Part shown: piece by piece, positions 24,813-34,548 of the stretch
Numbering within the stretch: the stretch's first letter is position 1
How the letters are laid out: each line of letters opens with the position of its first letter
Source of the DNA: Ignatzschineria indica
GTDB lineage: Bacteria > Pseudomonadota > Gammaproteobacteria > Cardiobacteriales > Wohlfahrtiimonadaceae
Assembly: GCF_003121925.1 (NCBI RefSeq)
Contig: NZ_QEWR01000003.1
Span: 248,001 to 312,000 of the forward strand
Length of the DNA stretch: 64,000 nucleotides
Reading direction: 5' to 3'
Notes under the pieces: model-generated
Database searches by the model: none
What the model saw: the letters and a program-made list of their open reading frames with translations, nothing else
Told to the model about the DNA's origin: nothing
Made by a program: the position numbers and the translations under genes

Positions 24813-27800
24813 ATGATGAGAAGATATCAGAAAAGAGGTCCTATTATGGATTCTAACGACTCCCTAAGGAGATCTCGGACAAGACTCCTCCCGCCTCTGT
24901 TGTTGCTCTTCTCTCTCCTATTCTCACTACTTCTTAGCACCATGCCCGCATCAGCACAGGTTGAATCGATCAATGCTGCCAAGATCGATGGAAAAGAGAC
25001 ACTATCGATCTTCTTTGAAACGCCTCAAACATTCTCTCCCGAACTTCTCCAGAAACAATTTACCGTTAAACGCTTCAATAATGAGGAAGAGCGCTATGTG
25101 ATCGATCATGAAGGTCAATGGCAGTTAAGCAAAGATGGTTATCGACTCTCCTATTTTCCTATCAACAGTGGGAGTTATGAGGTCTCCACTCAGCTATTTC
25201 ACCATGAAGCGGAAAAGTCACAACGCACAGCAGAGATCTATATCGGACAACCGAGTCAACAAGTTAAGATTATAGGACGCGGTCCGGTGCTTCCTCTTGA
25301 AAATGGTGTACTGCCAATCGAGATGATCGGCACCGACCAAGTGGATCTTGAGTTTTATAAAATCGATAATCTCCCTTCACTCTTAGAAGAGTACTATATC
25401 GGCAATGATATTAGCAGTTGGAGCTTTTCGCAGCTAAGCCGTGAGATCACGCCTGAGGCGATCTTCCGCTATAGAGCACCTCAAGGAGCGCAAACAGAAC
25501 GTTATCATCGTATTCCTCTCCCTGAAGAGATCACTTCCGGGGCATATCTGATTACTGTCAATCCTGCCGGAGAGATCTATAAAACTATTGATGCTCGCAT
25601 TATCTTTTTGACCGATATTGGCTTACAAGCACGCCTCTATCCTGAAAAGAGCCTTATTATTGCCAACCAATTCTCAAATGGTGCGCCGATTCAAGAGGGA
25701 GCGCTAGAGGTTTGGCGTAACCAGAAAGGGAAATTGATAAAAAAGCGTCATCTTTGCCAATTTGAGGCGGGACTTTGTGAAATTTCTGAACGTTTAAAGA
25801 GTCAAGATGTCGTGGTTGTTCGAAGTGGCAAGGATCTTTCGTTACTTCCCCTCAAAGAGATTGCGCTCGATCTTAATGAGTACGCCATCACCGGGGAGCC
25901 GAGCCGAAATGAGATTGCTTACCTCTATAGCAATCGCACCCTCTATCGTCCCGGTGAAAGCGCGACAATCAATCTCTTAATGCGAAACTATGACGGTCGC
26001 CCACTACCGGAGCAGCCCATAACACTCTCGCTGATTGCGCCTGATGGTAAAAAGTATCGGGATTTTCATCTCGATAAGGGGATTGAAGGCTTCTATCAAG
26101 AAGAGATTAAACTTCCGGCAAGTGGTAAATTGGGTTTATGGCAACTTGAGGCACGTACCGATCTTGCAAGTGAGCAACCCTTAGGAACCCTAAAACTCTA
26201 TATGGAAGAGTTTTTGCCCGAACGCATGGCATTAACTCTACTCTCTACCCAAAAACCTTATCAGTATCAAGAGAGCGCAACAGTAAAAATCGATAGCCAC
26301 TATCTCTTTGGCGCACCCGCCGCAGGAAATCGCTTCCATCTAGAGAACCAACTCTCTATCGCGCGAACACCCTTTATCGATAAGCCCGATTGGTATGTGG
26401 GGCTGATTGACTTTCCTTATGATCGCTTCCCTTCTGATTATGCGATCGAAGGGGTTTTAGATGAAAATGGAAGAAGTATCGTTGAACTTCAACTCCCTAA
26501 CCATGAAGAGCACAATGGAGAAAATAATGGTGAGGATAAGATCCAGGCGCCCTTCTCCGGCATCTTAAATATTACAAGTCATGTCTCAATTCTCGATGGC
26601 TCCCTTCTTGGAATTACGCGAGAGATTGAGCATCAATTTTGGCCCGATCAGGAGATTCCTATTATTCGTCCCCTCTTTAGAGAGAAAGATCTTGGTTATG
26701 GTGATACTGCCCAATTTGAACTCTTTAGTGCAGATAGTAAAGGTGAGATAGTTCCGAGCCAGTTACTTTTAACCTTAAAATATCAAGATCCTTCCTGTAT
26801 CTGGATCTATAGCACTGCCCGTGGTTGGGATTGTCAATATAGTAGTCGCTATCAGATTGTTGAGCAGAAGATGATCGATGCCGATAGCATCGCCGATTAT
26901 GAAGTGACGCCCAATAGTTGGGGTGAATATCTCCTCGAGGTAAAAGATCCTCAATCGGGACTCATATCACAATACCACTTTAGTGGGCGCTGGGAAGAAT
27001 CTAATAGCGGGCAATTGCCGGCGATCAAACCTCAGCATCTCAACATCACCACATCAGCACCTTTCTTATCCCCCAATCAGGAGGTTGAAGTTACGATTGA
27101 TGCCCCTTTAGCAGGTCATTTAACACTACTAATAGAGGGCGATTCTCCGCTCTATCATGAAAATTTAGAGGTCAATGCCGGCAGAACAAGCTTCACACTT
27201 CCGGCAGATCTTCCTTGGGATCGACACAATCTCTATCTATCAGCATTACTTCTCTCCCGTAATAGTGAGGGAGAATTCGTTCGCTCCTTTGGCGTTATCC
27301 CCTTAAAAGTGAATCAATCCCAGCGTGAGGTGAGGCCTCTTCTCGAACTTCCTGCAATCACCCAACCGAATCAGCCCCTCACCATCACAGTGATGCTTCC
27401 CGATAATCTCTCTCAAACGGAGCAAGAGAGCCCTTTCTATGCAACAATCTCCATCACTGATAGCGGTATTCTCAATATAATGCCGCAAAAACCTCTCTCG
27501 CTCTTTGATGCCTTTTTCGGCCAACGCCGTTATAGTGCAACTATTATCGACTACTATAGTCGCCTCTTTAAACGAGGAGAAGGATCACTCCTTAACCCTC
27601 AATTTGGAGGGGATGGACTTGTTGTCGAAGAGGAGAACACTCTTGCGCTTAACCTCACCGAGATGCCGACGGTCTCCCTCTCCTCCCCCCTGCTCTCCTT
27701 TAAAGAAGGGAGAGCGAGCTGGCAAGTTGAACTACCCGATTTTAATGGGGAAGCGATCGTTGCCGTTAAGCTCTTTAATGACGCTCAAGTAGGAGAAGCA

Positions 27801-29918
27801 GAGAAGGACCTCATCATTCGTGCGCCCATTATTGCAGAGCTTCTCCCACCCCCTTTTATCCGTGTTGGAGATAAGAGCGCTTTAGCTTTAACCTTAGTCA
27901 ATATGGCAGAAGAGAACGATTTTTCAGTCGAGGCTCAACAATCACTTGACCAACAATCTCAAGCATTATCTGAAAAGATCAGCGAGAGAGATATTCCCGT
28001 CACCATCACCCTCAAAAGTGATCAACTTCAAACACGCTATGCCGATGCTAACGCAAAAGAGGATGAATTCATCGATGAGTTCATCATTTGGCAAAAAGAG
28101 ATTCAGCTTCCCTATCAAGAAAAGCAGTTTGAACTTATCCCAATCATGCTCCCCCAACAACCTGAAGCGGGAATGCCGGCAACACTCACATTAACCCTTG
28201 ATAGCCCGATCTATCAGGCAACACGCTATTACACTATCGGAACACTCCCTAAAACAGTGGAGACAACACAATATCTCCGGCAATACCTTGCTAAAGGGGA
28301 GAGTCTTGATCTAGAGCATTGGCGTAAACAATATGAACCAGGCGATAAGAGTCACTTATCAATCTCTAAAAATCCCACCATTGATCCAAGTCTTTATGCA
28401 CTTGATCTCTTTAACTACCCTTATGCTTGTAGTGAACAGCTCACAAGTAAGACCTTTCCTTGGCTCTTTCAGAGCCCGGCACTCAATCGTGTCAAGAGGG
28501 TCTTTTATAATGAAGATCTTATGATGGTGCACATTGAAGATGGAGATGAGGATAGAGATGGAGATGAATCTATTAGCGATAAAAGCGCAAGAGAGAAGAT
28601 AAGATCTCTTTCAATAGATCACTTCTCAACATGGGAGAGATCCTTTATTGAGGATCACTTAGCACAACTCTTAGCAAGACAGCAGATCGATGGGGGCTTT
28701 CCCCTCTGGAATAGTGGCCCGAGCTTTCTGCCGGCAACTGCCTATGTCACCGATCTTTTAGCAACCGCAAAGCGAGAGCACTACACAATCGTCACGCAAG
28801 AGGCTTTAGATGCCGCTTACCGCTATCTCCAAAAAGGACTCAATCAGACTCAAGCAGAATTTAATCTCTACGGCCTTGAGATCTCTGATTATGCCGAATG
28901 GCTAACGCGAGAGTCTTTAGCATCGATCAGTTATGCCAGTTGGCTTCTAGCAGATGGAGGAAAGATCTATCTTGCCGATCTTCTCTTTCTACCACAATTA
29001 GAATCTCGCTTAACGCCACTGGCAACGAGCTACTTAGGTGCTGCCTTAATGGTTTTAGGGGATACTAAAGGAGGGTTGTCCCTCTTTGCAACCCTTCCAG
29101 GCAAGATTGAGCAGAATGCACAATATTATGGATACTATCAATCCTCGATCTCAGAATTAGCACTGATGATTGATCTTCTCAATCGCCTGACAGATCGCGG
29201 ATATCCTATCGCTGTTGAGTTGAAAAATGAGCTTTTTGTAAAGTTAAATCAACGTCTAGCTGAGCAAAAATATTTCTCCACACAAGATCGTTATGCGCTC
29301 ATTCGCTTAGGGAGTGATGCACACAGAGAATCTGAGTCCCTCCCCCTAATCATCGATGGTCAAAGAGCGATACTGACAAGTGATCAACCCTTAATAGCAG
29401 ATGAGATTGAATCCATTGAGGCGACTGAACCCCTTTTCATTCAATATGTGATTAAAGGGCAACCTAAAGAGCAATTTACTGTCACACAATTTAAGATGCA
29501 GTATCATAACTCCCTCACTGCGCAGCGAGAAGAGATATTCCAGGTTGGCCAGCAGATCGAAGTTACTATTGAGATCACACCAGAAGTCGATCTTCCCAAT
29601 GCGCTCTTAACAGCTTATATTCCTGGTGGCTTTAAGCTTGTTAATCCGCAATTTATGACAAAAAATAGCGCAGAGATCGATCTCATGGCATCAGAGAATA
29701 TCTCATGGGATCATCAATCTCTACTCCATGAAGAGTATCGTCTTGATCGTTATATCGCTTCTCTTGCCATAAATACTGGCGAAAAAGTGATCTTCCGCTA
29801 TCTATTAGAAGCTGCTGTTCCCGGCGAGTATCAGATGCCGATCACCATCATTGAAGATATGTACCTTCCTGAGAGACGCAATGTTATGGGAGCAGAAGGA
29901 AAAATCATTATAAAATAG
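24813..29918 (+). CDS. Bacterial alpha-2-macroglobulin (YfhM type)
   Basis: 1701 residues. After a signal peptide (hydrophobic LLLLFSLLFSLLLS, cut near ASA-Q) come MG domains, a bait-like region, and the thioester domain with YACSEQ: Cys1206 and the Gln three residues on would form the internal thioester that traps proteases. Unlike E. coli YfhM there is no lipobox Cys, so the protein is soluble or held by other means. A very acidic insertion (about residues 1240-1260, repeated Asp/Glu/Gly) follows the thioester. The C-terminal receptor-like region ends VMGAEGKIIIK. GAGGAAGAG precedes ATG 24813; ATG 24846, after AGAGG, is an alternative start. The family is thought to guard the periplasm against proteases when the envelope is breached, working beside PBP1C. 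Confidence 0.93.
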   Translation: MMRRYQKRGPIMDSNDSLRRSRTRLLPPLLLLFSLLFSLLLSTMPASAQVESINAAKIDGKETLSIFFETPQTFSPELLQKQFTVKRFNNEEERYVIDHEGQWQLSKDGYRLSYFPINSGSYEVSTQLFHHEAEKSQRTAEIYIGQPSQQVKIIGRGPVLPLENGVLPIEMIGTDQVDLEFYKIDNLPSLLEEYYIGNDISSWSFSQLSREITPEAIFRYRAPQGAQTERYHRIPLPEEITSGAYLITVNPAGEIYKTIDARIIFLTDIGLQARLYPEKSLIIANQFSNGAPIQEGALEVWRNQKGKLIKKRHLCQFEAGLCEISERLKSQDVVVVRSGKDLSLLPLKEIALDLNEYAITGEPSRNEIAYLYSNRTLYRPGESATINLLMRNYDGRPLPEQPITLSLIAPDGKKYRDFHLDKGIEGFYQEEIKLPASGKLGLWQLEARTDLASEQPLGTLKLYMEEFLPERMALTLLSTQKPYQYQESATVKIDSHYLFGAPAAGNRFHLENQLSIARTPFIDKPDWYVGLIDFPYDRFPSDYAIEGVLDENGRSIVELQLPNHEEHNGENNGEDKIQAPFSGILNITSHVSILDGSLLGITREIEHQFWPDQEIPIIRPLFREKDLGYGDTAQFELFSADSKGEIVPSQLLLTLKYQDPSCIWIYSTARGWDCQYSSRYQIVEQKMIDADSIADYEVTPNSWGEYLLEVKDPQSGLISQYHFSGRWEESNSGQLPAIKPQHLNITTSAPFLSPNQEVEVTIDAPLAGHLTLLIEGDSPLYHENLEVNAGRTSFTLPADLPWDRHNLYLSALLLSRNSEGEFVRSFGVIPLKVNQSQREVRPLLELPAITQPNQPLTITVMLPDNLSQTEQESPFYATISITDSGILNIMPQKPLSLFDAFFGQRRYSATIIDYYSRLFKRGEGSLLNPQFGGDGLVVEEENTLALNLTEMPTVSLSSPLLSFKEGRASWQVELPDFNGEAIVAVKLFNDAQVGEAEKDLIIRAPIIAELLPPPFIRVGDKSALALTLVNMAEENDFSVEAQQSLDQQSQALSEKISERDIPVTITLKSDQLQTRYADANAKEDEFIDEFIIWQKEIQLPYQEKQFELIPIMLPQQPEAGMPATLTLTLDSPIYQATRYYTIGTLPKTVETTQYLRQYLAKGESLDLEHWRKQYEPGDKSHLSISKNPTIDPSLYALDLFNYPYACSEQLTSKTFPWLFQSPALNRVKRVFYNEDLMMVHIEDGDEDRDGDESISDKSAREKIRSLSIDHFSTWERSFIEDHLAQLLARQQIDGGFPLWNSGPSFLPATAYVTDLLATAKREHYTIVTQEALDAAYRYLQKGLNQTQAEFNLYGLEISDYAEWLTRESLASISYASWLLADGGKIYLADLLFLPQLESRLTPLATSYLGAALMVLGDTKGGLSLFATLPGKIEQNAQYYGYYQSSISELALMIDLLNRLTDRGYPIAVELKNELFVKLNQRLAEQKYFSTQDRYALIRLGSDAHRESESLPLIIDGQRAILTSDQPLIADEIESIEATEPLFIQYVIKGQPKEQFTVTQFKMQYHNSLTAQREEIFQVGQQIEVTIEITPEVDLPNALLTAYIPGGFKLVNPQFMTKNSAEIDLMASENISWDHQSLLHEEYRLDRYIASLAINTGEKVIFRYLLEAAVPGEYQMPITIIEDMYLPERRNVMGAEGKIIIK

Positions 29919-30015
29919 ATCTAGTGAATAGATCCTAGAGTAGACCTAAAGAATATTTAGAGAATATTTAGATTAGAGAATTTTTAGAAAAATTAAGGAA
30001 TATTGAAAAAGCAAT

Positions 30016-31254
30016 ATGAGTTCATTTCAAACCTACCTTGTCGGCGGGGCCGTTCGGGACAAACTTTTAGGACACCCATACCATGAGCATGATTGGGTAG
30101 TTGTCGGTGCAACGCCTGAAATAATGAGCGATGCCGGCTATATTTTAGTGGGAAAAGATTTCCCTGTCTTTCTTCATCCAGAGAGCAAAGAGGAGTATGC
30201 ACTTGCTCGCTCTGAACGAAAAGTTGCAAAAGGTTATCAAGGTTTTGCAATCTCGGCAGACCCTTCTATTACATTAGAAGAAGATCTCCTGCGACGTGAT
30301 CTCACCATCAATGCCATAGCAGAAGATAGTGAGGGAAATCTTATTGATCCTTATGGTGGATTACAAGATTTAGAGGCACGTATATTGCGGCATGTGAGCC
30401 CCGCCTTTGTTGAAGATCCTGTAAGGGTCTTGCGACTCGCTCGCTTCTATGCTCGTTATGCACAATATGGCTTTACCATTGCCGATGAGACTAAAGCTCT
30501 TATTCGAACAATGATTCACTCTGGAGAGCTGGAAGCTCTCACCGCCGAGCGCGTCTTTCAAGAGCTAATCAAGGCACTTGGAGAAGCAACTCCCCATCAA
30601 TTTTTTAACGCTTTACGGGAGGTGGATGCATTAGAGATCCTCTTTCCAGAGGTTGAAGCGCTCTTTGGCGTTCCGCAAACAGCAAAATATCATCCTGAAA
30701 TCGATTCGGGCGTTCATACATTAATGGCGCTTGAGGTTTCAACCCAAATCACCGATGATCTTCCAACCCGCTTCTCTATTCTCTGCCACGATTTTGGTAA
30801 AGCGATCACGCCGCCAGAAGAGTGGCCGAGTCACAAACTGCATGAAATTCGCGGTGTCCCCATCGTGACGCAATTTTGTGATCGTCTTAAAGTACCTAAA
30901 GAGTTTCGAGATATCGCCTTAAAAGTGACAGAATATCACCTTCTAATGCATCAAGCGTTCAGCCTTAAGCCTAAGACGATTCTTAAGCTCCTTAAAAAGC
31001 TCGATGCTATTCGTAAACCCCAAAATCTAACGCGTTTTGTTGATGCCTGTATGGCCGATGCAAGAGGTCGTCTCCATTTCACTGAACGGGAATATCCCCA
31101 AAGAGAGTATCTCCTAACTTTAAGAGATGCCTTGCAAGAGATCGACCTCAAACCGCTTATTACCGATGCTGATCGTAAAGAGATTCCCAATATCATTGAG
31201 CGAGCACAAATTAAGAAACTGCAGGAAACGATTAAAAATTACTCAAATATTTGA
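30016..31254 (+). CDS. cca: Multifunctional CCA protein (tRNA nucleotidyltransferase, HD domain)
   Basis: 412 residues. The class II nucleotidyltransferase head is complete: YLVGGAVRDKLLG, HDWVVVGATPE (catalytic acid region), RRDLTINAIA and EDPVRVLRLARFYARY. A C-terminal HD domain (LCHDFGKA, with YHLLMHQA) adds the phosphohydrolase activities typical of gammaproteobacterial Cca. It builds or repairs the 3' CCA of tRNAs from CTP and ATP. AAGGAA lies about 14 bases before the ATG, slightly far. A cluster of four tRNA genes begins 59 bases after the stop. Confidence 0.96.
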   Translation: MSSFQTYLVGGAVRDKLLGHPYHEHDWVVVGATPEIMSDAGYILVGKDFPVFLHPESKEEYALARSERKVAKGYQGFAISADPSITLEEDLLRRDLTINAIAEDSEGNLIDPYGGLQDLEARILRHVSPAFVEDPVRVLRLARFYARYAQYGFTIADETKALIRTMIHSGELEALTAERVFQELIKALGEATPHQFFNALREVDALEILFPEVEALFGVPQTAKYHPEIDSGVHTLMALEVSTQITDDLPTRFSILCHDFGKAITPPEEWPSHKLHEIRGVPIVTQFCDRLKVPKEFRDIALKVTEYHLLMHQAFSLKPKTILKLLKKLDAIRKPQNLTRFVDACMADARGRLHFTEREYPQREYLLTLRDALQEIDLKPLITDADRKEIPNIIERAQIKKLQETIKNYSNI

Positions 31255-31313
31255 CGCTAGAAAAATAATAGCCTATGATACATTTCTTTCTTGGAAAGCA
31301 AGAATAAAAATTT

Positions 31314-31390
<77 letters not shown>

Positions 31391-31430
31391 ATTTTTAATC
31401 TGATTCAAATGCGGCCCTAAAGTGCTTTAA

Positions 31431-31507
31431 GCGCTCGTAGCTCATCTGGATAGAGCATCGGCCTTCTAAGCCGAGGGTAGCAGGTTCGAGTCCTGCCGAG
31501 CGCGCCA
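31431..31507 (+). tRNA. tRNA-Arg (anticodon TCT)
   Basis: 77-nt cloverleaf; acceptor GCGCTCG pairs with CGAGCGC, anticodon stem TCGGC/GCCGA with loop CTTCTAA gives TCT for AGA/AGG codons, T-loop GTTCGAGTC, CCA encoded. Confidence 0.97.
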
Positions 31508-31559
31508 TTAAGCAAGAGGCGTGCATTAGAGCCAAGAAAGAATACGGTAAATCATCTAT

Positions 31560-31636
31560 GGTGGGCGTAGCTCAGTTGGTAGAGCCCCGGATTGTGATTC
31601 CGGTTGTCGCGGGTTCAAGTCCCGTCGTTCACCCCA
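31560..31636 (+). tRNA. tRNA-His (anticodon GTG)
   Basis: Acceptor GTGGGCG pairs with CGTTCAC (two G-T pairs); the extra G at position -1 (31560) faces C73 (31633), the tRNA-His identity feature. Anticodon stem CCGGA/TCCGG with loop TTGTGAT gives GTG. CCA encoded. Confidence 0.97.
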
Positions 31637-31686
31637 ATTTACCTTATTTAATAGATTCTCCCAAAGGATCTAACACAATTTAAGTT

Positions 31687-31763
<77 letters not shown>

Positions 31764-31854
31764 TTTAAATTACATCTATTAAATCACTTATATATATTAA
31801 ATTAAATATTAAATTAAGGATGAGTGATAAAGTATAAAACTCATCAAAACGCGG

Positions 31855-31876
31855 CGTCCATCAGGACGTTTTTTTT
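31855..31876 (+). terminator. Terminator of the tRNA cluster
   Basis: CGTCC and GGACG form a short GC stem with an ATCA loop, followed by eight T. The 295-base stretch 31764-32058 has no gene; after this terminator there is only repetitive ATCTATCAAGAT-type sequence before the lipoprotein gene. Confidence 0.8.
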
Positions 31877-32058
31877 CGTCTCCAGAAAATACTCCGCCAA
31901 AATATTTCTCCTAATATTACAATGAGTCATTTAAGATTTAAGATCTATCAAAATCTATCAAGATTCGGTACAACCTACCATTATTATCGATACCTACGCA
32001 TCTCTACTTGAGCCCTACTTGATCTCTATTTATCGATATTCAATTTAAGAGCCACTTT

Positions 32059-32505
32059 ATGAAAAAACAATTACTACCACTTCTCCTCTCCTTAACACTC
32101 ATAGCTTGCACCCATGCCCCTGACACCATTCGCATCGATCAACCCTACCTTGATGCACAAAAACAGATTCAATCACTCCCGACAGATCAATACCAGATTC
32201 TTCCCAATCGGAGCATCTATATCGGCGAGTTAAAATCAGGAGAAGCGACCGGCTACGGCAAAATTATAATGCCCGATGGATCTCGTTATCAAGGAGCAGT
32301 TAAAAAGGGCTTACCTCATGGTTTTGGGCGCAGTGAGATAAGTAGTGGCGAGATCTATGAGGGAGAACATAAAAATGGCCGTTTTGAAGGTCGAGGGCGC
32401 TTAATCTTAAGTGATGGCTCCACCTTTATCGGCACCTTTAAAGATCATAAAGTCGATCGAGGAGAGATCTTCTTTCCCGATGGAAGCCGCGGAGTCTCCC
32501 GCTAA
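32059..32505 (+). CDS. MORN-repeat lipoprotein
   Basis: 148 residues with lipobox LIAC (Cys17). From about residue 53 there are four MORN-type repeats (YIGELKSGEATGYGKI, YQGAVKKGLPHGFGR, YEGEHKNGRFEGRGRL, FIGTFKDHKVDRGEI), each with the Y/F-x-G-x-x-x-x-G core. MORN repeats bind lipids or proteins; bacterial secreted MORN proteins are poorly understood. Ribosome site is weak. Converges with the DHA2 exporter gene 53 bases away. Confidence 0.82.
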   Translation: MKKQLLPLLLSLTLIACTHAPDTIRIDQPYLDAQKQIQSLPTDQYQILPNRSIYIGELKSGEATGYGKIIMPDGSRYQGAVKKGLPHGFGRSEISSGEIYEGEHKNGRFEGRGRLILSDGSTFIGTFKDHKVDRGEIFFPDGSRGVSR

Positions 32506-32558
32506 ATAGATCACGCCCCAAATCAACTAATCAATCAACTAGATCAGGTAGATCAGCT

Positions 32559-34043
32559 TTATGCTTTTCGCTGATGAACCTTTTCATGTTGGGGATCTTC
32601 CTGATGAGGATTGAGCCCTTCCTTCTCCTCATCGATTCGCCCCGCCATTAAATCACCATCATCATGGCGCAATCGAGCAAAGATATAGGTGGCAAAGAAA
32701 GTTAAAGACCCCATCGTGATAAAGGTCAGTTGGAATGCCTTTTCAGTATTCTCCGACACAAACCATCCCTGCCCCACATAGAAGTTTAGGAAGAGTGCTG
32801 CAAATGCGACACCTAGTGTTAAAGCTAACTGCTGATTAACAACCATTAGACTATTTCCACTGCTGACCTGTTCTTTTCTTAAATCTCCAATCGTCAAGGT
32901 ATTCATCGCCGTAAATTGGGTGGAGTTACAGACACCTAAGATAAAGAGAATCACAATTAAGAGCGGTATAGGGATAAAGCGCCCTATAAATCCAATCGTA
33001 ATAATTAAGAGGCTAATAAAGAGCGTATTCCAGATCAGTACCCGGCGATATCCCGTCATCTTTAAAATTCGAGTTACAATTGGTTTAACAAAGAGTCCAC
33101 CAACAGCGATCGGTACTAAAAGCCACCCCGCATCACTCGGACTATAGCCTAATGCAACTTGAAAAAAGAGTGGCAGAAGAAAAGGCATCGCACTAATCCC
33201 TAAACGGGCGATAAGATTTCCTAAAAGCCCGATACGATAAGTTCTGACATCTAAAAGGGTTGTGGCAAATAGTGGCGCCTCTTTCCGTTTCGCATAGAAC
33301 CAATAATTGATTAATAGAATAAAACCGACAATCAGAAGGGGGAAGGTAATCCACTTCTGCTCTCCATTGATGGAGTACTCAAGACCAAAAGTAATCGCAA
33401 AAATACCCAAAGCAAAGATCAGGTAGCCGCGAAGATCAAATCGGAAAGGCTCACCACGAAAATCAGGCATAAAAAAGAGCGCTAATATGAGGACAATCGC
33501 ACCGATCGGAATATTGATAAGAAAGATCCAATGCCAACTCATATATTGCACTAGATATCCCCCTAATACAGGTCCTAATATAGGACCAATCAGCGCCGGC
33601 GTAATTGCATAATTGATCACTCGCAGATACTCTTTTCGGTCATAAGCCTTCATTAATGCCAATCGCGCAACCGGCGTTAACATCGCCCCTCCAACCCCTT
33701 GCAATACTCGAGAGAGCGTTAATTGTAGAAGTGTTAATGAGAGCGCCGCAAAGAGTGAACCCAACGTAAAGAAGACAACCGCTAAAAGAAAGGTTCGTTT
33801 AGTGCCGATCTTATCAGAAACTACGCCACTGATCGGCGCACAGATCGCTAAGACTAACGTATAGACAACCAAGATTGATTGGATCTTCAGTTGCGGTTCA
33901 TTGAGATCTCGCGCAATCGAGGGAAGCGCGGTATTAAGAATAGTGGTGTCGAGCATCTGCATAAAGATTGCGATGGCTAAAATCACCGGCAGTAAAACTC
34001 GATAACGCTGATTCTTCAGTTCGGTTTCTCTGCTCTCTCCCAT
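32559..34043 (-). CDS. MFS drug exporter, DHA2 family (14 helices)
   Basis: 494 residues with 14 predicted membrane segments. Key motifs: the motif-D1-like MLDTTILNTALPSIARDL in helix 1, the loop motif ISDKIGTKRTF variant (VSDKIGTKRTFL), motif C in helix 5 (PALIGPILGPVLGGYL) and WHWIFLINIPIGA, all typical of DHA2/EmrB-like proton antiporters. AAGGGGAATCT lies ahead of the ATG. No membrane fusion partner (EmrA) is adjacent, so it probably works alone in the inner membrane, like MdtD or HsrA. The C-terminal tail is charged and His-rich. Substrate unknown. Confidence 0.9.
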   Translation of the reverse strand: MGESRETELKNQRYRVLLPVILAIAIFMQMLDTTILNTALPSIARDLNEPQLKIQSILVVYTLVLAICAPISGVVSDKIGTKRTFLLAVVFFTLGSLFAALSLTLLQLTLSRVLQGVGGAMLTPVARLALMKAYDRKEYLRVINYAITPALIGPILGPVLGGYLVQYMSWHWIFLINIPIGAIVLILALFFMPDFRGEPFRFDLRGYLIFALGIFAITFGLEYSINGEQKWITFPLLIVGFILLINYWFYAKRKEAPLFATTLLDVRTYRIGLLGNLIARLGISAMPFLLPLFFQVALGYSPSDAGWLLVPIAVGGLFVKPIVTRILKMTGYRRVLIWNTLFISLLIITIGFIGRFIPIPLLIVILFILGVCNSTQFTAMNTLTIGDLRKEQVSSGNSLMVVNQQLALTLGVAFAALFLNFYVGQGWFVSENTEKAFQLTFITMGSLTFFATYIFARLRHDDGDLMAGRIDEEKEGLNPHQEDPQHEKVHQRKA

Positions 34044-34123
34044 AGATTCCCCTTTTTCCTTGCTATTTATAGTGAGTGTAACCCCCTTACTTAAAAAAAT
34101 ATAGCCCCCTGCGTGCTTTCCGA

Positions 34124-34152
34124 TTGCTTTAATTGAAAAACTTAGGCAAAAT
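34124..34152 (+). promoter_or_regulatory. Sigma-70 promoter for rnpB
   Basis: TTGCTT (34124-34129), 17-base spacer, CAAAAT (34147-34152). The expected transcription start, 7-10 bases further, agrees with the predicted 5' end of the RNA at 34162. Confidence 0.6.
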
Positions 34153-34161
34153 GGTGCGCTT

Positions 34162-34510
34162 GAGTTAGCTAGATGATCGCTGGTTATTGCAAAATAACGA
34201 GAGGAAAGTCCGGGCTCCTCGGATCAAGATGCTAGATAACGTCTAGAGGGCGCGAGTCCATGGAAAGTGCTGAAGAAATGATACCGCCTAAAGATCATTA
34301 GATCTCGGTAAGGGTGAGAAGGTGCGGTAAGAGCGCACCGTGCGAGAGGTGACTCTTCGTAGCTGAGGTAAACCCCATCTGGAGCAAGACCAAATAGGAG
34401 TACATTAGACGAGATCCGCGTTGTACTCGGGTAGGTCGCTTGAGCCTAGAAGCAATTCTAGGCCTAGAGGAATGATCATCCACGACAGAACCCGGCTTAT
34501 CGGCTAACTC
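34162..34510 (+). ncRNA. rnpB: RNase P RNA (type A)
   Basis: The 5' end GAGTTAGC pairs with the 3' end GCTAACTC (P1). The universal core GAGGAAAGTCCGGGCTC (about 34200-34216) and the 3' partner ACAGAACCCGGCTTA (about 34485-34499) are both present, with GAGGGCGCGAGTCC-like P8-P9 region and AGGGTGAGAAGGTGCGGTAAGAGCGCACC in between, as in gammaproteobacterial RNAs. Together with RnpA it removes 5' leaders of tRNA precursors. Length about 349 nt. The cca gene and four tRNA genes lie only 2.5-4 kb upstream. Confidence 0.96.
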
Positions 34511-34548
34511 ATCCCCATTTTATAAAAGAATCACGACGAGAGATCACT

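Noticed and set aside
30016-31254. Poly(A) polymerase instead of Cca
   Set aside because: The HD domain and the GGAVRDKLLG/RRDLTINA set with the HEHDWVV motif fit multifunctional Cca, and the length (412) is that of Cca.
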